From: Staphylotrichum longicolle
Lineage: Eukaryota; Ascomycota; Sordariomycetes; Sordariales; Chaetomiaceae
Direction of reading: 5' to 3'
Assembly: GCA_019096155.1 (NCBI GenBank)
Contig: JAHCVI010000001.1
Span: forward strand, 6,758,001-6,822,000
Length of the DNA: 64,000 bases
In this document: piece by piece, positions 34,593-44,756 of the stretch
How positions within the stretch are numbered: position 1 is the stretch's first letter
How the letters are laid out: every line of letters begins with the position of its first letter
Notes under the pieces: model-generated
Seen by the model: only the letters and a program-made list of their open reading frames with translations
Told to the model about the DNA's origin: nothing
Databases searched by the model: none
Made by a program: the position numbers and the translations under genes

Positions 34593-35840
34593 TTAGAAGA
34601 GCAGCGCCCGCTTGTGGCCGAGGCCGCCGCAGGGAACAACGACGCCGAGCGAGGCGTTGATGGCCGCGCCAATGGGGATATCGACCGTCTGGTTGTTGGA
34701 GGCCAGGGCGTCGGCGAAGTAGGGCAGCGCCTGGCCGTTGTTAACGACCGTCTTGCCGCGGATCTGGAACGGGAGGACGCCCTTGTTCTCGCAGTAGGGC
34801 TTCTGGCCCAGGGCCTCGATGACGGCGCCGTTGTCGATGGTGGCGCGCATGGGGTAGACGTTGTCGCCGGGGCGGAGCGTAAGGTTGTCGATGTAGACGG
34901 TGCCGACCTCCTTGCCGAGCAGGTAGTTGTGGAAGGTGACGTTGCCCTGTGGTTGGTCAGCAAGACGCGCCAGAGCGAGGTTGGGCTTCTCTCTGGTGGG
35001 AACTTACAAGCTCGAAAGCGACAAGCGAGTGGTTGGGGATGGTGACAGTGGCCCGGAAGTTGTTGCCCTTGTCGTCGGGCTGGAGACCGACCCAGTCGGG
35101 CTTGACCACGGTGCCGTCCAGATGGCGAAGGCCTGAGGGGGTACGTCAGTACTAGTCTTCAACTGCAACGAGGCGTCCAACTGGGATGCTGCGTACCAGG
35201 CATGGTGACGGTCTTCTTGAAAGTGACGCCGTAGGACCGCGAGATGCCCTTGACCTTGACGTTGGTCTCGCCAAAGACGGTCACACGGAGGGTCTCGTTG
35301 GAAAGCAGCCAGGTGTTGAAGGTGGTCAGGGCCTCGACATTATCGATGGGCAGGAACTGGGTGACGTTGACCGTCTGCAGCTTATCGGCGGTCGTCGCGG
35401 GGAAGTTGATCTTGGCGAAGGGAGTGTGGGGCTGGTGATCCTCAAGATACATGATGCCCTGGAAGGCGTCGATGTCGGCGTGAACCGAGCCGTCCGTCTT
35501 GATGGTGCTGTTGATGGCCATGGTCATGCTGCTGCCCTGCGTGTTGGTGACGGTGATGCCGTCGAGGATGAGCTCGGCATCGTCGAGCTTCTGCTGGGCG
35601 ATCTTGGGCACGCCGACGAGCAGGCTGGGACGCGGTGTGAGTATATGGCGCGTGCGTCAAGGGTTTTGTGAGATTGGCATGAGCCACTTACACGACGGGC
35701 ACCACGACGACCACGATGATGATGACGGCAATGAGATACGCCCACCAGAACTTGGCGCAGTGGCCCAGGCATCCGCGCCTCCGGGGCTTCTCCGACACAT
35801 TCTCCATCTGGGCAACACCGGACTTATCGACGTCGGCCAT
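34593..35840 (-). CDS. DUF3712/LEA-2-like single-pass membrane protein
   Basis: Four exons (35840-35692, 35624-35197, 35132-35008, 34946-34593), all in phase, give 351 residues. Residues 1-30 are cytosolic with basic PRRRGCLGHC. A transmembrane helix follows (about residues 31-55: FWWAYLIAVIIIVVVVVP). The rest is a large extracytoplasmic region with N-glycosylation sequons and beta-sandwich-like segments (ILDGITVTNTQGSS, MAINSTIKTDGSVHADID, FGETNVKVKGI, VTFHNYLLG). The architecture matches fungal DUF3712 proteins, related to LEA-2/NDR1-like folds, found at the vacuole or plasma membrane. The biochemical role is unknown. The end (VPCGGLGHKRALLF) is intact and no frame break was found. Confidence 0.82.
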
Positions 35841-38800
35841 GCCGGGCAATGTTGTTCGGTGACGTCGGGGTGACTAAAGCGTGGGCGTGGTTGTCGATAC
35901 CGAGTCTCGTCTCAGGTTCGCGGAGGTCGAGACAGGGCAAAGAGACGCAATCGGCATGAGACGAAAGCAGGCAAGAGGGTGGGTGCAAAGAAGCAGGAAC
36001 CGGGTCGCGGCACTTATAATGGGAACCTGGAAGTCACTCAGGAGCGAGAGCTACGAGCGGCCTAGTGGTTGGGAACGAAATGGGTCAATCGCGGGCCAAT
36101 TTAACAGGGGCATGGCTGCTTCTGCGGCTCCCACCCTGCAGGGCGCGAACGGGTGTGGCCAGGCAGGCATGGGGGTAGGGGGGTTCGAAGGGGGGGTGTT
36201 GTTGCGCCGTGGAGCAATGGGCAAGCGTGGGCCATTGTTGGGTGAGGGATCATCGGTTCCGCGTGAAGACCTGCAAAGTCGAGAAAGAAAGGAGCAACCT
36301 TGTTGCCACCCTGAGCCACCGCCGTCAGACTTCGACAAACGAGAAGGCACGCACGAGGACGGAAAACCCACTTTACCCCAGCTATTGGCAGGCCCGTCCG
36401 GGCCCTCACGGCCCCGGCCGCTAGCCCCCTTTCAGTAGCTCGTCCGAGGGTCTCGACGGCCACAAAGGAGGCGGCCCTGTCAGTAAACCCTAACCCTTTT
36501 TCCAGATTCACATCGATGAGCGGGATGCCAAAGGCAAATTATGGAACATGTGGTGTGGGCTGGACCCTGTTTGCAGTCTTGCCTTCTCGGATTGCGGAAC
36601 TGCTCCCGCCTGCAAGCCCAAAAGTCGCAGCGATCAGAAGCAAGCCGCCCGCAGCCACCGCTCGATCCGAGGCCGCCGGGGAATCATCTCGCGCCATCTT
36701 GGCTTCACGGGGAAGATGGACCTCGCCCCAGATGCAGTGCGGGGAATGCGGAGGACAGGCATGACGCTGCCCGTGGCCCCCCAGATTCTGCTGACCTTTG
36801 ACATCTTGGGTTGCTGGGGGAGGCGGGCGTGAGGCGGGGACGATCTGTTTGTCGACCGCGGGGAACCCTCCGCAGCACATGCCAGAAACATGGCGAGCCC
36901 AGCGCCGAATCCGGACTAGCCTCCATGCTGCTGTTGGTAGTAAATCTCCGGAGGCGCGGCAGAGGAACACGACTCAAAAACCGAAACCGGTTTTCCACTG
37001 GGCAATGCTTTGTCTCTGGAAAGTCGATCTGCAGGTCGCAATCGCACGGGGTTTCCTCAGCCTGCATCGAGGCCGCACAGCTTCACACCCACGACACCGT
37101 CACTCGAAGGTATGCACGAAGGGTCAAACACGCTGTGGCGATGTCCTCCCTCTCGATGCTGCCGTCCCTGGAATAACGATTTAGGTTAGCCACTATCCTG
37201 ATTTCTGAAATTGAAGGCCATGCAGTGCGATGCGTGCAACGGTTTCACAGGCGTGCCGGGCATGACTGCCTGAAGAAGACTGCGCCAAGAGATCAGAAGG
37301 CCGGCTTCTCCACTCCGTCTGGGGGAGGCGCCAGGGGTGCTGGGGCTAACGCGATCAAAAGAGGCAGCTCCCTCGGCATCTCGTGAGGGTCAAACGGAGC
37401 ACATGAAAATTTCTGATTTCCATCAAGCAATCGTCGACACCGATTGTGCTCCCAGGCGCTCGGCGCCCGAGACGTCAGAGGATTGGGACTATTGAGGAAT
37501 TCGGCGAAGACGGCTGCAGGCCAAGCCAGCGCTGCTCCCTCTGGGTGACGCTCGTGTGACCAACCAAAGCCGTTGTTGGCCAATTCCAATGACTTAGGGG
37601 TCTGGTTACGAGAGCAGAAAACTGACATGTGCCAGGCCAAGAGTTTAGGATCAGGACGACACCACGCAAACGGGGTGTCGCTGCAGGACAGGCGAGACGA
37701 CGATACCAAGAAGGGACACGAGACAAATCACCCGGTGGCAGTGGCGGAAATGGCCCGCCATTTATTGTCGGATTGCCATCCAACAGAAAAACACTCTACT
37801 CCACGCAAAGGCCCAACAGCATGAAGGCTCGCAGGAAGACGTGATTCGATTTGGGTTGACTTTGTTGGGCGGACTGGAGCCTTTCGGAAATTTGAGCAGC
37901 TCTAGGGTTCCATGCCCGACGGTTTCGGCCCGGCCAGGGCACTTTGCCAGCAAGGGTGTTCCCAGGAGCAGCCACGCAGGAACAGCAGATGGAAGGCAAA
38001 AAGTTTAAACCACCAGATCTCTGGATCGCGAGCTGAAGAAAAAAAAAAAGAGTGCAAAAACGAGGCGTTGAAGGGTTGGCCACTCCCAACAAATCAAAGG
38101 GACAAGCTGAGACAAGGCATGATTGTGGGCGCATTCAAAGACCACGAGGCCTCTGCCACAGCAGCAACCATCTCTCGCCCGCCTGCTCTGACTGGCCACC
38201 GCCTGCATGACCTCACACCTTCCCAAATCAAAGGCAACGAGCCAATCGGCAGCCGAGAAGCCTGGATGACCAGATCCAGTCCTACCCTCCGGTACTCAAC
38301 TGGCAGAGACTGTGCTCAACTGTGTCCCGCCACGAAACAACGACAGCACCCCACCCGTTGCCTCGAACGGTGAAAGGGGCAAGCACGAGGCAAGGCAGCT
38401 GAAATGAAACCTGAGGTTCGGATTCCTCTCCGGCAGCTCTCCCCCGATCGAGATTGGGCTTCCGCGCCCTCACTGCAACGCTGGTGGAGGGTGGAGGCTG
38501 TGGAGGGTGTGTTTGGAACGAACGGGCGTTCAGATCGTCTGCACTAGATTGCCCCTATTTCGACAATATGACGCCGAGACGGGTCATCTCAAGTTGGGAC
38601 CCATGACACGGCCTCTGTTCAGTCGCGATTGTGTTCAGTCGCGTGAGCTTGAAGCTTTGCAGGTCGTTCCAATTAACATGGCCTCGCCGCATGCTTGCGT
38701 CTGCTGCGGGAGATCGATCATCTTGGCTCGTCCTCTGCCGCATGTGAACGCTCGACCCAACAGATTCATCATCCGCCAACGCCAATGTCAAAAGCCAAGA

Positions 38801-39308
38801 CCGGCCCCTGAAACGAACCACAGCGACGTAAACAGCAGACGGGAAGACTGCGCATGTTTTGTACCTTGCAGGGCCAAGTATCACGGGTTCGTCACCGACA
38901 CTGTCCGATCAAGGGACGGCTCAGGGGTATCACACCATCACAACAAACCCGGGCCTAGCTGGCACCCCCAGGATCGATCTCGGATGGTATCCAAGACCGC
39001 AATCTAATTGAAACATAAGTGTATCTACCCCAGGCCAAAACGTCCCGCCTCCTGCAGGCCGCAACAATCCATGAAACAGCCTCACGCCCTCCGGACAGAT
39101 CCGGCGGGGAGGATGACTGGGTCCCACTCCCCCGCGCCCGCGCCCGCGCCCGCCCCCCGGCCCACCGCGCTCCCACATGTCAAAAGAACCCGGAGAACAT
39201 GCCACCTCGGCAGCTTCGGCCAGATCCAAGATCTCCCGAAACACAAAAAGGATCGCCGTCTGCCGTCATCCCCCCCCGCATCCTTGGCAGGCACAGCCCG
39301 ACTGCGGC
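35841..39308. other. Large gene-poor interval
   Basis: About 3.5 kb without a convincing gene. The longest open frames (about 140-185 codons) have no domains and overlap on both strands, as expected from GC-rich sequence. A lone CCCTAACCCT near 36487 resembles two telomere repeats. A CCCGCG hexamer run lies at 39131-39154. Confidence 0.5.
39131..39154. repeat. (CCCGCG)n microsatellite
   Basis: About four tandem hexamers of CCCGCG, downstream of the flavocytochrome stop codon. Confidence 0.8.
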
Positions 39309-41158
39309 TCACAACTTGGCACGGGACGACGTCCACAGCCCCGACCGGTCCAGTCCGGCGTCGCCATCGAAAATATCCCGCTCCACCGCGCGGGTGTTGA
39401 TCTGTGGGCGGGTGGCGGTGTCAGTCCCCGGTCTTCTCACACTGTCACATGAATGTAGGGATGGGGATGGGGTGAAGGGGTGAGAAAACTCACGAAACGC
39501 GGGCCCAGCTCCGACAGGTCCTTGGCTCCCAGCATCTTCATACACGTCTCGATCTCGCCTTGCAGGACTGAATACGAGATGCAGTTGTCAGCACAGTCCG
39601 CAGAAAAACAAGAAGAAGAAAAGCACGAGGTCAAGGCACGCCAGCAAAAAAAGAAGATGAGCAAAAAGAGCAAAACTCACTCTCAAACGTCCTCTCCACC
39701 CCCTTCCACCCGCCCGCGCCCAGCCCCCACAGCGCGGCCCTGCCCACGCCGACGGCCTTCGCGCCCAAGCACAGCGCCTTGACCACGTCAGTCCCGCGCT
39801 TCACGCCGCCGTCCACCCACACCTCGACGGCGTCAAACACCTCCGGGCAGTACTTGCGGATCTCGAGCAGCGTGTGCACGGCGGGCGGCGACGTGTCGAG
39901 CGAGCGGCCGCCGTGGTTGGACAGCACGATGGCGCGCACCGTGCCCGGGTGCTTGCGCGCGTACTGCGCCGCCAGGAAGGCGTCCTCGTGCGTCTGGATG
40001 CCCTTGAGCACGATGGGCAGGGTCGTGTGCTGGGCCAGCCAGGGGAGCGTCGTCTGCCAGGTCAGGTCGGCGGCCGTGCCGAAGAAGAGCTGCTGCCCGA
40101 CGCCCGAGTTGGCGTCCGGGCGCTCCTTCTTCTTCTCCTCGGCCGACTTGGCCGACTCGATGACCAGCCGCGCCTCGATGCCGGCCCGCTCGTCGTGCTC
40201 GCGCTTGCTCGGCACGGGCGCGTCGAGGGTCAGCACGACCAGCTTGTAGTGGTCGGGCATCTTGGCGATGCGCGCGAGCATGGCCTCGGACTTGGCGCGG
40301 TTCTGCTGCACGTACAGCTGCCAGCCGAAGACCTGCCCCGGCGCCGCGTCGGCGACCACCTGCTCGGGCGACATGGAGGCGTTGTGCGAGACGATCTGCA
40401 TGGCGCCGAAGCGGGAGATGCCGCGGGCGATGCCGGCCTCGCCGTCGGGGTGGGCGAGGCGGGCCATGGCCGCGGGGGAGACGTAGAGCGGTGTCTTGAG
40501 GGTGTGGGAGAGCAGGGTGGTGGTGGTGTCGGCGCGGGTGACGTCGACGAAGACGCGCGGGCGGAGCAGGATGGAGCGGTAGGCGGCGTTGTTGAGGGAC
40601 TTGGTGAGGAGGTCGTCCGAAGCGGAGAAGTAGTAGGCCCAGCACTTCTTGGAGATTTGGGTCGTGGCGGCGGCCTCGATCTCGTCCAGGTTGAGGAGGG
40701 TGTCGAGGGGCGGTGGCGGGGCTTTGGGTTCGTCTTGTTGGGCGCGGCCCTGGGCGCTCTGGCGCTGGAGCTTCTTGAGGCTTTCCGGGTCGACTACGCC
40801 CAGCTTGGCCTCGGGCTTGAGGTTCTCCTCGAGGATGCCCGGCGGGTGGATCGGGTCATACTCGGCCGTGGCGTCGCGGCCGGCGAGCTGCAGGATGATG
40901 CGGGACCCGCCCGGGTGCTCGGGGAGGAACTCGGTCACGTCGTAGACATTGCCGTGGAGCACCACCCAGCAGCTGTCTGGGGAGGTGTGCTTTGCGACTG
41001 CAAGTGGGATCAGTAAGTGCCCGGTGGCATGTCTTGTTCTGTGCTGTTGCCGGTGTCGGTGGACGTGGGCGTGGGCGTGGGCGTGGGCGTGGACGTTCAC
41101 AGCAATTGGCCGGGGACGGGAGCAGCTTACCTTCCTCTGCACTGAACACCTTCGCCAT
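39309..41158 (-). CDS. Flavocytochrome b2-like FMN-dependent hydroxyacid dehydrogenase, PTS1-type end
   Basis: Four exons (41158-41131, 40997-39681, 39567-39494, 39401-39309) give 503 residues. An N-terminal cytochrome b5 domain (residues 5-80) has the haem ligands in LPEHPGGSRI and PIHPPG. An FMN-binding alpha-hydroxyacid dehydrogenase barrel follows: TKSLNNAAYRSILLRPRV, MARLAHPDGE, WQLYVQQNR, VLTLDAP, LKGIQTHEDA, SNHGGRSLD with the catalytic His, and VWVDGGVKRGTDV. This is the L-lactate dehydrogenase (cytochrome c) architecture, oxidising L-lactate or a related hydroxyacid. Unlike yeast Cyb2 the protein starts directly at the b5 domain (MAKVFSAEEVAKHT) with no mitochondrial presequence. It ends SSRAKL, and AKL is a plausible peroxisomal PTS1. 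The exact substrate is unproven. No frame break. Confidence 0.88.
41065..41092. repeat. (GTGGGC)n microsatellite inside intron 1 of the flavocytochrome gene
   Basis: Between four and five tandem copies of GTGGGC within the 133-base first intron, on the plus-strand reading. Confidence 0.85.
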
Positions 41159-42202
41159 CTTGTCTCACCCAGGCCCTCGCTGGTTTCGTGGATCTAGCCA
41201 AGCACAAGTAACGGCAGAGCTCAGCGCGAAACCGCGAGCTCGGGGTCCTGGGAGCATTTTAAGACCGGGTTGGACGTCCTGCGCTGCGGAGTCGGAGCCG
41301 AAGGATGTCATCAATTGGGGTCAAATCAGCGCCTAGTGATTGGACCCCATCCCCCTGAGGCCCGCTTGGTTTAGGCTGGTGTGCGCTGTGGAGCAGCGGT
41401 TCCCACCGGCTGCAGGGAGCGGACGGGCTTCCGCTTCGGCGGATTGGAGGGAAAATCGGCCTCCGCACCGGCAGTTCCAAGCTGTGCTCGCTGTCTTCTA
41501 ATCCGGCCGATGCGAATACCTACACTAGACCGTTGACCTTGATGAAGACTCTGATGGCGAAGTGGGTTGACGACTTGATGGTTTAGTAGACTAAAATGCC
41601 CCTCTCAATGGACGGAGGCGAGAGCGGTGAGGACTCAAGACTTCACAAAGACAACTTGGAAAGCATGCCCGGTTCAGCGTACCCGGTCTCGACCCTCCGT
41701 CGGCCCGCTGTGATACATGTATAGCCGTGCTCGCCGCGACGCGAAGCTGTATCCCGTAGCTAAGCGGGCGTTAGAAGAATCGGCTTCGTGTCTTTGGCAT
41801 TAGAGTCTTGGCTTGGAAATGGCGTGTCTGGGTCTCCATCAGGCACTTGCACACTTGCGCGTTGGTATGGGAGCTTGGGGAGCAAGGGGAGGTTCCCGGC
41901 TCCATCCCCACGTTGCCTGTGCATGGGGCGGACCCCACCACAGCGGTGAACGTGGGGTCAGCCCCGCCCCCGCCATCCAACAGCTGCCCAGCTCAGCTGC
42001 CTCAGCCGCGTGCGCTTTCCCTTTGTTCCCAGTGGAAAGTAAACAGTTCCGTTTGTCGCCCAGGCAGCTCCACCATCAAACCATCATCTCCAACTGTGCT
42101 CCTCGTCCCCACCGCCTATTCTCTTCCTCCTTATCGCCCGGGGGTCATCGAAACGGCGGAACACTCGCCACACAACTCCACCGCCGCGACCTCCGCCGGT
42201 CC
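41159..42202. other. Intergenic between divergent flavocytochrome and esterase genes
   Basis: About 1 kb of shared upstream sequence. No gene recognised; the part near 42000-42200 is a C-rich leader of the esterase. Confidence 0.45.
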
Positions 42203-43222
42203 ATGGGCACCTTGCTCGCCAAGATGACCTCTCCTCGTCCAAAGCTGCGCGTGCTTTGCTCGGCGACTCGCTCACCGCCGGCTACGCCAGCTGGGGTGCC
42301 GTCCACCACCCCTACAACCAGAAACTCGAGGAGATGCTGTCCATGGCCTTTCCGGACCTCAGATCGAGACAGAAGAGGACGGCGTGTCGGGCGCCACGGT
42401 CAAGCACGGCTTTCAGACGCGCATGAACGCACAGTGTAAGTGCACTTTTTCTGTTTCTCTCAGTTCCTTTAGCCTTGCAAACGACAAACGGTTGACGAAG
42501 CTTGGTGCTACAGTCCAGACTCGGCCTCCGACGAAGAAAAAGAGACGATGAAGAAAACGAGGAAAAACGCTACGATTGGGCCATCGTTTTGAGGGACAAA
42601 GTACGCTCCCCCCCGACCTGTCACAAAGCACACTAATCCTAACGCGCAAACCACACAGTGATATCGGCATGGGCTTCCCCCCGGAAGCCATCTACGAGTC
42701 GCTCAAGGAAGTCTGGGCGGTCCCGCTGTCGCACAACTGCAAGGTCCTCGCCCTGACCGTCCCCGAGGCGGGCATCAAGGGCACCGTCAAGGCGCGGATC
42801 GACGCCAAGCGCAACACGCTCAACGACCTCATTCGAAACCACAAAGCAGAGAACTTGTTCGTTTCCCAGTCCTCCCCTTGCCGCGACCCTCACTAACCCC
42901 ACCACCAACCACCCTTATCCAACAACAGCCACGTCTACGACCTCAACAAGCACGTCACGTACTGGTCCATGTCCGAGGCCGACCGCGCCAAGTACTGGGA
43001 CGACCACATCCACTTCACGCCGGACGGGTACGACCTGATCGGCAACAAGGTCGGCGTGGCTCTTGTCAGCCTGCTGGCGCAGGAGGGGGCAAGGAGCCCG
43101 CCCGCCCGCAGAAGCGCCGGCGCCTCTTCCGCGGCGACGACAAGGCCTTTGACGAGGAGGCCGGGGATCCGACGGCCATCGACCAGGGCTATGTGGTGGT
43201 GCGGAGGGCCGACTTGGAGTAG
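42203..43222 (+). pseudogene. SGNH/GDSL-family esterase with several frame breaks
   Basis: The SGNH hydrolase blocks appear in order but in different frames: LRVLC then GDSLTAGYASWGAVHHPYN (block I, catalytic Ser), EDGVSGATVKHGF, YDWAIVL then GT|NDIGMGFPPEAIYESL (block III across an intron), KVLALTVPEAGIKG, and DDHIHFTPDGYDLIG (block V, Asp/His). Introns at 42436-42513, 42601-42658 and 42857-42928 keep good splice signals; the last uses a GTTCGT donor. Breaks occur near 42257-42261, 42358-42361, 42522-42530, 42589-42595 and 43083-43090, mostly one base missing. The conserved residues are otherwise intact and there are no substitution-type stops, so this may be a sound gene seen through consensus indels and not a true pseudogene. 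Start uncertain (42203 or 42224). It would hydrolyse small esters; no signal peptide seen. Confidence 0.7.
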
Positions 43223-43498
43223 ATTCTAGAGTTATGTGATGATTTGATGATTTTGGGATGGCTTGGCTTGGCTTGGACACAGTTACAAGGGATGGGACGG
43301 GACTGGCGTTTGGGGAGATGGTGGGCTTGGATGGGTCTGGGATAAATCTGGGAAGGGTCGGCTTTTGTTTTGTTCGTTAGTCATGATTATGTGTTCTATG
43401 CGTCTAGATAGGGCCCCGTGGCCTGCACCATGTTTGGTCAAACACTACGAGTGGGAGGGAAATCCGTCCCATCGAACCCTCGGGGTATCGCCATATTC
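43223..43498. other. Convergent gap between esterase and CSN4
   Basis: No gene. A short run of three TTGGC pentamers lies near 43263-43277. Confidence 0.5.
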
Positions 43499-44756
43499 TC
43501 ACACCGCAATCTGGGCCGCCACAAACTCCGGAAACTCGGCCCTGTAGCGCATCCGTCAGCCGCTCCACGTCCTCGGCCAGCGCCTGCACATTGCCGTCCC
43601 ACCGCCGCATCTCCTTGCCCACCGGCACCTCCGCCCGCCCGCTGCCCTTCTCCCCCGACGCCTCCCCACCCTCGAACCAAATCACCCGCTCGATCTGGTC
43701 AATCGACCCCGCCAGCCGCCCCTGCTCAATCATCCTGGCCGTGGTGTCCTCGGCCTTGTCTCCGTCCAGCCCCAGCAACAGCCCCAGCTCGTCAAACCCA
43801 ATGTTGCTGTACAGCCGGCTCGCGCTCAGCAGGTTGTGCTCCACCACGGCCTTGGCCAGCACCGTGGACCCGTCCGACGTCTTGGCCAGCTGGTGCGGCG
43901 CGAGGTCCTGCGCGAACGCGTCCACCTCGGCGGCGCTCAGCAGCCGGTCAAAGAACATCTTCTCGAGGATGCCGTGCTCGGCGAGGCCCGCGCTGCGCTC
44001 GTCCTTGTACAGCTGGCCGAGGGCGCGGCTGCGCGTGGGGCCCGCGGGGGCGAGCACGGCGCACCGCACCGCCATGCCCAGCGTGTGCAGCCGCTCGTCC
44101 TCGGCGATGGCGGGCGAGAAGGAGATGTCGTGGTAGCTCTTGGCGGCCTGGAGGAACTGGCGGTTCGAGTCCTGGATGCGCGCCGCCGAGAGGCGGAAGT
44201 GCAGGCCCAGCTCGGCGTCGTCGACCGTGTGCATCACGTTCTTGAGCTTGTTGAGGTACGTCTCGGCCGTCGTGCTGTCGTCCTCCTCGAGGTAGTCGCG
44301 CACGATGCGGATCCAGATGGCGGCCTTTTCGGCGTCGGGCACGCGCCGCTGCGACGTCTCGAGCGGGATCTCGGCGAGCACCTTGGCCGCCGCGAGGAAG
44401 TCGTCGTTGGCCTCGTGGGCCGAGGCGATGAGCTCGCGCAGGGAGGCGGCCTGCTCGACGAGGGAGGAGGAGAGCGGGGTGCTGGGGATGGTGCGCACGA
44501 CATGCTGGCCGACCTGGATCCAGAGGTCGTGGTTGTTGAGGGCGCGGAGGGCGGTGATGAGGTCGGTGACGAGGGTGCGGGTGTTGACGACGCCGAGGGA
44601 GCCTTCGAGGACGGTGTCGGCCACGGCTGTGAGGTCGGCGGCGAGACTGTCTGGAGAGGAGAGTGACTGGATGTTTGTGATGATGTTTTGGTAGCCTGCA
44701 ATCTGCGACGACTGGCGGGCTTCGTCCAACGCTGCCGCGACCTTGGGTGACGCCAT
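43499..44756 (-). CDS. CSN4: COP9 signalosome subunit 4, one-base frame break near the end
   Basis: A subunit of the COP9 signalosome, which removes NEDD8 from cullins. Intronless; about 418 residues after correction, the usual size. The first 280 residues are TPR-like helices (DLWIQVGQHVVRTI, IWIRIVRDYLEEDDSTTAETYLNKL, LHFRLSAARIQDSNRQF, AKSYHDISFSPAIAEDERL). The PCI domain follows (VLAKAVVEHNLLSASRLYSNIGFDELGLLL, ARMIEQGRLAGSIDQIERVIWFE). As written, the frame runs past the conserved end into GRVSGVCGG and stops at 43404. Removing one G from the GGG at about 43539-43543 gives LQAEFPEFVAAQIAV and a stop at 43499, matching the family tail. I therefore end the gene there and regard the extra base as a likely sequence error. 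Confidence 0.9.

Noticed and set aside
36483..36500. Telomere-like CCCTAACCCT
   Set aside because: Only about two repeat units in a region flanked by ordinary genes; not a telomere, and too short to call an interstitial one.
39874..41016. A 380-codon plus-strand frame
   Set aside because: It is the exact antisense of the flavocytochrome gene; Gly/Val/Glu-rich composition is the shadow of the coding strand.
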